NCBI RefSeq assembly: GCF_001886185.1
Contig: NZ_JXLA01000014.1
Span: 1 to 64,000, forward strand
Direction of reading: 5' to 3'
Length of the DNA: 64,000 bases
Origin: Enterococcus raffinosus
GTDB lineage: Bacteria > Bacillota > Bacilli > Lactobacillales > Enterococcaceae
A model generated the notes under the pieces. The model was given only the letters and a program-made list of their open reading frames with translations. It had not been told where the DNA came from and ran no database searches. Positions 61,167 to 64,000 of the stretch are shown here, piece after piece. Position 1 is the first letter of the stretch. Every line of letters begins with the position of its first letter. Both the position numbers and the translations under genes were made by a program.

Positions 61167-61820
61167 ATGAAAGCAGCATTGTTTGATATGGACGGAACAT
61201 TGATTGATTCTGAACGATATTATTTTTCTATCTGGCAGGAATTAATGGCGCAAGAAGGCTACCATTTAGAGAAAGATTTTTATCAGCATGTGGTTGGGTC
61301 GCCAACTTCTATTTTGAAAGAAAAGTTTCAAAATCACTTCGGAGAGCTTCCAATGTTTGATCGCTTATTCGAGGAATTTATGGACAGACGCAAGCAAGCC
61401 CAAAGGAAGGCGATATTCCCAATAACCGACGGCTGCCAGAAGTACTTGGCGTATTTAGTAAAAACAGGTGTCACTTGTGGCATCGTCACATCCAGTTATC
61501 AAGAAGAAGCAGAATATATTCTTAAAGCGCTGCGACTGGATTCATTCTTTTCCTTCGGTATTTACGGCGATCAAGTAAGCAAAGGAAAGCCAGACTCTGA
61601 AATCTACTACAAAGCAATCGAAGCCGCTAAACAGCCGGCTGATCAAATTTTAGTTTACGAAGATTCGCCTAATGGCATACTGTCTGCGGTCAATGCCGGC
61701 TTGAACTGTATCCACATCAAGAATTTTATTGATCCGACACCGGAGATCGAACAATTGATCATTGGCAGCTGTTCGGATTTTATCGAAGTGATGAATTTAA
61801 TGAATAATATCTCAGATTAA
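61167..61820 (+). CDS. HAD-family phosphatase (beta-phosphoglucomutase-like)
   Basis: 217-aa HAD hydrolase. FDMDGTLIDSERYYF contains the nucleophile Asp and the acid/base Asp; ITSSYQ-like IVTSSYQEEAE is motif II, Lys in SKGKPDSEIYY motif III and VYEDSPNGILSAVNAG motif IV. The small helical cap between I and II fits beta-phosphoglucomutase or sugar-phosphatase types. Start ATG 61167 behind GGGAGG; the open frame from 61101 overlaps hxlB without a ribosome site. Last gene of the mtl-hxl operon; may remove phosphate from an intermediate that accumulates. Confidence 0.88.
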   Translation: MKAALFDMDGTLIDSERYYFSIWQELMAQEGYHLEKDFYQHVVGSPTSILKEKFQNHFGELPMFDRLFEEFMDRRKQAQRKAIFPITDGCQKYLAYLVKTGVTCGIVTSSYQEEAEYILKALRLDSFFSFGIYGDQVSKGKPDSEIYYKAIEAAKQPADQILVYEDSPNGILSAVNAGLNCIHIKNFIDPTPEIEQLIIGSCSDFIEVMNLMNNISD

Positions 61821-61842
61821 GCAGCGAAAGGGCTGCTTTTTT
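61819..61842 (+). terminator. Terminator of the mtl-dha-hxl operon
   Basis: AGCAGC pairs with GCTGCT, followed by T5-6. Confidence 0.8.
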
Positions 61843-61951
61843 AATCGTCCAAAAATGAAATCTTTCTAGCTAGTTTAGCGGTTATCCTCTATAATAATAG
61901 AACGATGGATTTTTGGTAATAAAATAATTAACGAAAATAAGGAGAAACCAA

Positions 61952-63073
61952 ATGAAAATAGCACCATTTAAAGTAGAACTCTGGATGAATGAGCACGAGG
62001 ATAAAGCGATCTATAATACAGGAGAAACCTGCGTTGACTCGATCAGTATGGATGAATTGTTTGAAATCGCCGGATTGGATAAACAAGAAGCATTGAATGA
62101 ACTGACACAAAAGCGTTTGACTTATGGGCATATTTTCGGCAATCCACATTTCAAGCAAGGGATCGCTTCACTGTATCAAACGATTCAAGAAGAGGACATC
62201 ACAACGACGCATGGTGCGATCGGAGCCAATCATTTAGTCCTTTATTCACTGGTCGAGCCAGAGGATGAAGTGGTCGCTGTTTTACCGACGTATCAACAGT
62301 TATATTCGATTCCAGAGTCTTTTCATGCAACTGTGAAGCAGCATGTGTTGACGCCAGAAAATAATTTTTTACCGGATATAGAGGAAGTTAGAAGTTTAGT
62401 CAGTCAAAAAACAAAGCTGATCATTATAAATAATCCGAACAATCCTTCCGGTTCTTTGATGAATCGAAAGATGTTAGAAGAAATCATCGCTATCGCTGAA
62501 GATGTGGGAGCGTACATTCTTTCAGATGAGACATATCGTGGATTAACTCAGGCTGAGGTGGAAAGTCCATCGATCGCTGACTTGTATGACAAAGGAATCA
62601 GTGTTAGCAGCATGTCTAAGGTGTGGTCTTTAGCCGGTCTGCGCTTGGGCTGGATCGCAACGAAAAATAAAGAAGCGATGGAGCAATGTTTGCTTCATCG
62701 TGACCATAATACGATCAGCTGCGGAATGATTGATGAAGAGTTAGCGGCGATTGCTTTGGAGACTAAGGATAAGCTCTTAGCGAGAAACCAGCAGATCATT
62801 CGAGAAAATCTGAAAATTTTAGATGAATGGGTAGCGAAGGAACCTCATATCACATACGTCAAACCTCAGGCGGGAACAGTAACCTTACTTTATTATGATT
62901 TCGATCGTTCAAGCAGAGAGCTATGCCTGGATTTGATCAATAATCATGGCTTGCTGTTTACTCCAGGGGATTGTTTTGAGTTTGAATCCTGTGTTCGAAT
63001 CGGTTATGGTTGCAGTACCGAGGAGTTAATCGCTGGACTGAATAAATTTTCTGAATATCTGGCAACCGTTTAA
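61952..63073 (+). CDS. PLP-dependent aminotransferase, class I/II
   Basis: 373-aa aminotransferase of fold type I. TTHGAIGANHLVLYSLVEPEDEVVAVLPTYQQLY, IIINNPNNPSGSLM and YILSDETYRGL are cofactor-binding blocks, and the PLP-linking Lys is in SSMSKVWSLAGLRLGW. The final Arg that binds the carboxylate is in CVRIGYG. Substrate not evident; it is not linked to a pathway gene and has its own terminator. AAGGAG before the ATG. Confidence 0.9.
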   Translation: MKIAPFKVELWMNEHEDKAIYNTGETCVDSISMDELFEIAGLDKQEALNELTQKRLTYGHIFGNPHFKQGIASLYQTIQEEDITTTHGAIGANHLVLYSLVEPEDEVVAVLPTYQQLYSIPESFHATVKQHVLTPENNFLPDIEEVRSLVSQKTKLIIINNPNNPSGSLMNRKMLEEIIAIAEDVGAYILSDETYRGLTQAEVESPSIADLYDKGISVSSMSKVWSLAGLRLGWIATKNKEAMEQCLLHRDHNTISCGMIDEELAAIALETKDKLLARNQQIIRENLKILDEWVAKEPHITYVKPQAGTVTLLYYDFDRSSRELCLDLINNHGLLFTPGDCFEFESCVRIGYGCSTEELIAGLNKFSEYLATV

Positions 63074-63078
63074 TTTCA

Positions 63079-63118
63079 GAAAGCGCAACGAATCTCAAGC
63101 AGATCGTTGCGCTTTTTT
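63079..63118 (+). terminator. Terminator of the aminotransferase gene
   Basis: AAGCGCAACGA (63081-63091) pairs with TCGTTGCGCTT (63104-63114), then T5 or more. Confidence 0.93.
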
Positions 63119-63143
63119 AAGGTGATACACAAACCGCTTTTTT

Positions 63144-63341
63144 TGAACTGGAGCAATTTATTCCGCGTTAACATCTGCTTATGCTTTAAAGAAACAGTCC
63201 GATGACCTGATTTTTGATAAAATCCGGCTGAAGGATCTATCTGTCTCGACTGAGTTTATCGCTGAACGAATGGCGAATTTAATGGAACATTCGGGAGAAT
63301 TTCAGCATTATTGTCAGAAAAACGCTTTAAAACGTTGTTGA
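63144..63341 (+). pseudogene. Possible gene remnant
   Basis: About 60 codons open without a start codon, reading SALTSAYALKKQSDDLIF and later VSTEFIAERMANLMEH, ending in TGA. Composition looks coding and helical, yet there is no ribosome site and an in-frame stop stands just before. I cannot name the parent family. It could equally be chance. Confidence 0.3.
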
Positions 63342-63399
63342 AAAACTTAAGAAGTTTGCGTTAGCACGCTGCCATTCATTAAAGGGTAGGTTGTAGTAG

Positions 63400-63429
63400 A
63401 AAAAAGCAAAAAACTCTTTTTGCTTTTTT
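63400..63429 (+). terminator. Terminator before the second cation ATPase unit
   Basis: A6GCA5 pairs with T5GCT6 around a 4-nt loop. Confidence 0.65.
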
Positions 63430-63441
63430 CTTAAACCGATT

Positions 63442-63466
63442 CGCTAAAATTGACGAAATTTTAGCG
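63442..63466. promoter_or_regulatory. 10-bp inverted repeat, operator-like
   Basis: CGCTAAAATT, 5-nt spacer, AATTTTAGCG: a perfect inverted repeat. It overlaps the likely -35 area of the promoter whose -10 may be TATTAA at about 63480. Confidence 0.5.
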
Positions 63467-63511
63467 CTTTGATACAGTTGTATTAATAAAAAAATTGGAG
63501 GTGAGTGGCGC

Positions 63512-63577
63512 ATGGACCCTGACGCCGGTGAGACGTCGTTAATTAAGCAGAAGATTCCTTATTTTCAAAAAGAATAG
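63512..63577 (+). CDS. 21-residue leader peptide ORF starting MDPDAGETS
   Basis: Short ORF with the best ribosome site in its neighbourhood (GGAGGTGA, 7 nt before the ATG). The peptide opens with an acidic/Pro run, MDPDAGE, then becomes basic and aromatic and ends at TAG 63575. A terminator-like hairpin and the start of a P-type ATPase follow. E. coli MgtL (MEPDP...) uses a similar start to destabilise ribosomes at low Mg2+ and control mgtA. The parallel is inference, but the ribosome site makes translation likely. Confidence 0.65.
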   Translation: MDPDAGETSLIKQKIPYFQKE

Positions 63578-63587
63578 GCTTTTTTCA

Positions 63588-63616
63588 GTGCGTTGTGAAA
63601 AACAAGGTGCTTTTTT
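63588..63616 (+). terminator. Terminator-like hairpin between leader ORF and ATPase
   Basis: GTGCGTTGT (63588-63596) pairs imperfectly with ACAAGGTGC (63602-63610; one mismatch, two G-U pairs), followed by T6. Placed 11 nt after the leader stop, it could serve as attenuator. Confidence 0.55.
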
Positions 63617-63648
63617 GTCGTATTCAAAAAATAAGGAGAAGAGAACGA

Positions 63649-64000
63649 ATGAAGGAAGATTATTACCAGAGTATCAAGAATTTAGTGAAGGACTATCCAA
63701 ATGAAGAGTTTGAACAAGGCTTGTCTACGAAAGAAGCGCAAGAGCGGTTATTAAGAAATGGTCCCAATAAGCTGGAAACAAAGAAGGTTTCTAAGTGGCG
63801 GCTATTTATCCGACAATTTCATAATATGATCATTTATATTTTGATCATTGCGTCGCTGTTAACGATTGTTATGGGACATTATTCGGATGCGATTATTATT
63901 GGCCTGGTTGTCGTAATCAACGCATTGATCGGCTACTATCAAGAAGCCAATGCCTCCGACGCTTTAGAAAAAATCAGAGAGATGTTAGCGGTGGAAGCGA
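63649..64000 (+). CDS. P-type cation (Ca2+/PMR1-like) ATPase, 5' part
   Basis: First 117 codons of a pump that runs off the window. The N-terminal cation-ATPase domain (FEQGLSTKEAQERLLRNGPNKL) is followed by two membrane helices (MIIYILIIASLLTIVMGHYSDAIIIGLVVVINALIGYYQEANASDALEKI), the layout of PacL/PMR1-type ATPases. The phosphorylation site and ion-binding residues are outside, so the ion cannot be fixed. ATG with AAGGAG upstream, preceded by the MDPD leader ORF. Confidence 0.88.
   Translation, partial: MKEDYYQSIKNLVKDYPNEEFEQGLSTKEAQERLLRNGPNKLETKKVSKWRLFIRQFHNMIIYILIIASLLTIVMGHYSDAIIIGLVVVINALIGYYQEANASDALEKIREMLAVEA

Noticed and set aside
36909-61842. Genomic island carried by a mobile element
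   Set aside because: No integrase, transposase, tRNA gene, direct terminal repeats or plasmid functions are seen at either border; transfer remains possible but unsupported.

Overview
The window is a chromosomal segment from a low-GC Gram-positive lactic-acid bacterium, most probably an Enterococcus other than E. faecalis. The strongest marker is the divergent mevalonate pair mvaS / mvaE, where mvaE is the fused acetoacetyl-CoA thiolase/HMG-CoA reductase typical of enterococci. Split coaB and coaC genes next to panT, strong AGGAGG ribosome sites, frequent TTG/GTG starts and the very high number of PTS genes agree with this. The species is inference. I see no rRNA, tRNA, CRISPR array, insertion sequence, integrase or phage gene.

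Left part (1-16.3 kb): an L-2-hydroxyacid dehydrogenase, a solo nrdI, an apparently unannotated structured RNA with its own promoter and terminator (about 1613-1950), mvaS/mvaE, an M-box Mg2+ riboswitch in front of a GNAT gene and an MgtA-type Mg2+ ATPase, several GNAT acetyltransferases, a membrane-anchored endonuclease/phosphatase-fold protein, a LURP-one protein, a HAD phosphatase, ung and pta.

Middle part (16.3-36.8 kb): an alpha-glucoside PTS operon (EIICB, GH4 6-phospho-alpha-glucosidase, RpiR regulator, membrane protein, EIIA), tsaE plus acetyltransferase, two nucleases, a Gfo/Idh/MocA oxidoreductase, murB, the coenzyme A genes panT-coaC-coaB with a quinone oxidoreductase, a cupin/XRE regulator with the spermidine/putrescine ABC transporter potABCD, an orphan PRD protein, a MerR regulator and an unrecognised 370-residue protein.

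Right part (36.8-61.8 kb): about 25 kb given almost entirely to sugar or polyol uptake. Module 1 has a GntR regulator behind an array of TGTAC boxes spaced 10/20/20/20 bp, a class II aldolase, a Gat-type PTS and an FGGY kinase. A second aldolase and a PRD/EIIA activator follow. Module 2 has a mannose-type PTS, a zinc alcohol dehydrogenase, an FGGY kinase, a zinc-ribbon protein and a third aldolase. Module 3 is a mannitol cluster (mtlA, mtlR interrupted near its 3' end, mtlF, mtlD) continued by dhaL-dhaK, hexulose-6-phosphate synthase, phosphohexuloisomerase and a HAD phosphatase; a second phosphohexuloisomerase gene diverges from mtlA. Together these would import polyols or ketoses as phosphates and split or isomerise them into triose and pentose phosphates. 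The exact substrates cannot be read from sequence.

Right end (61.9-64 kb): an aminotransferase, then the start of a second P-type cation ATPase preceded by a 21-codon leader ORF beginning MDPD and a terminator-like hairpin, resembling Mg2+-sensing leader peptides of enterobacteria.
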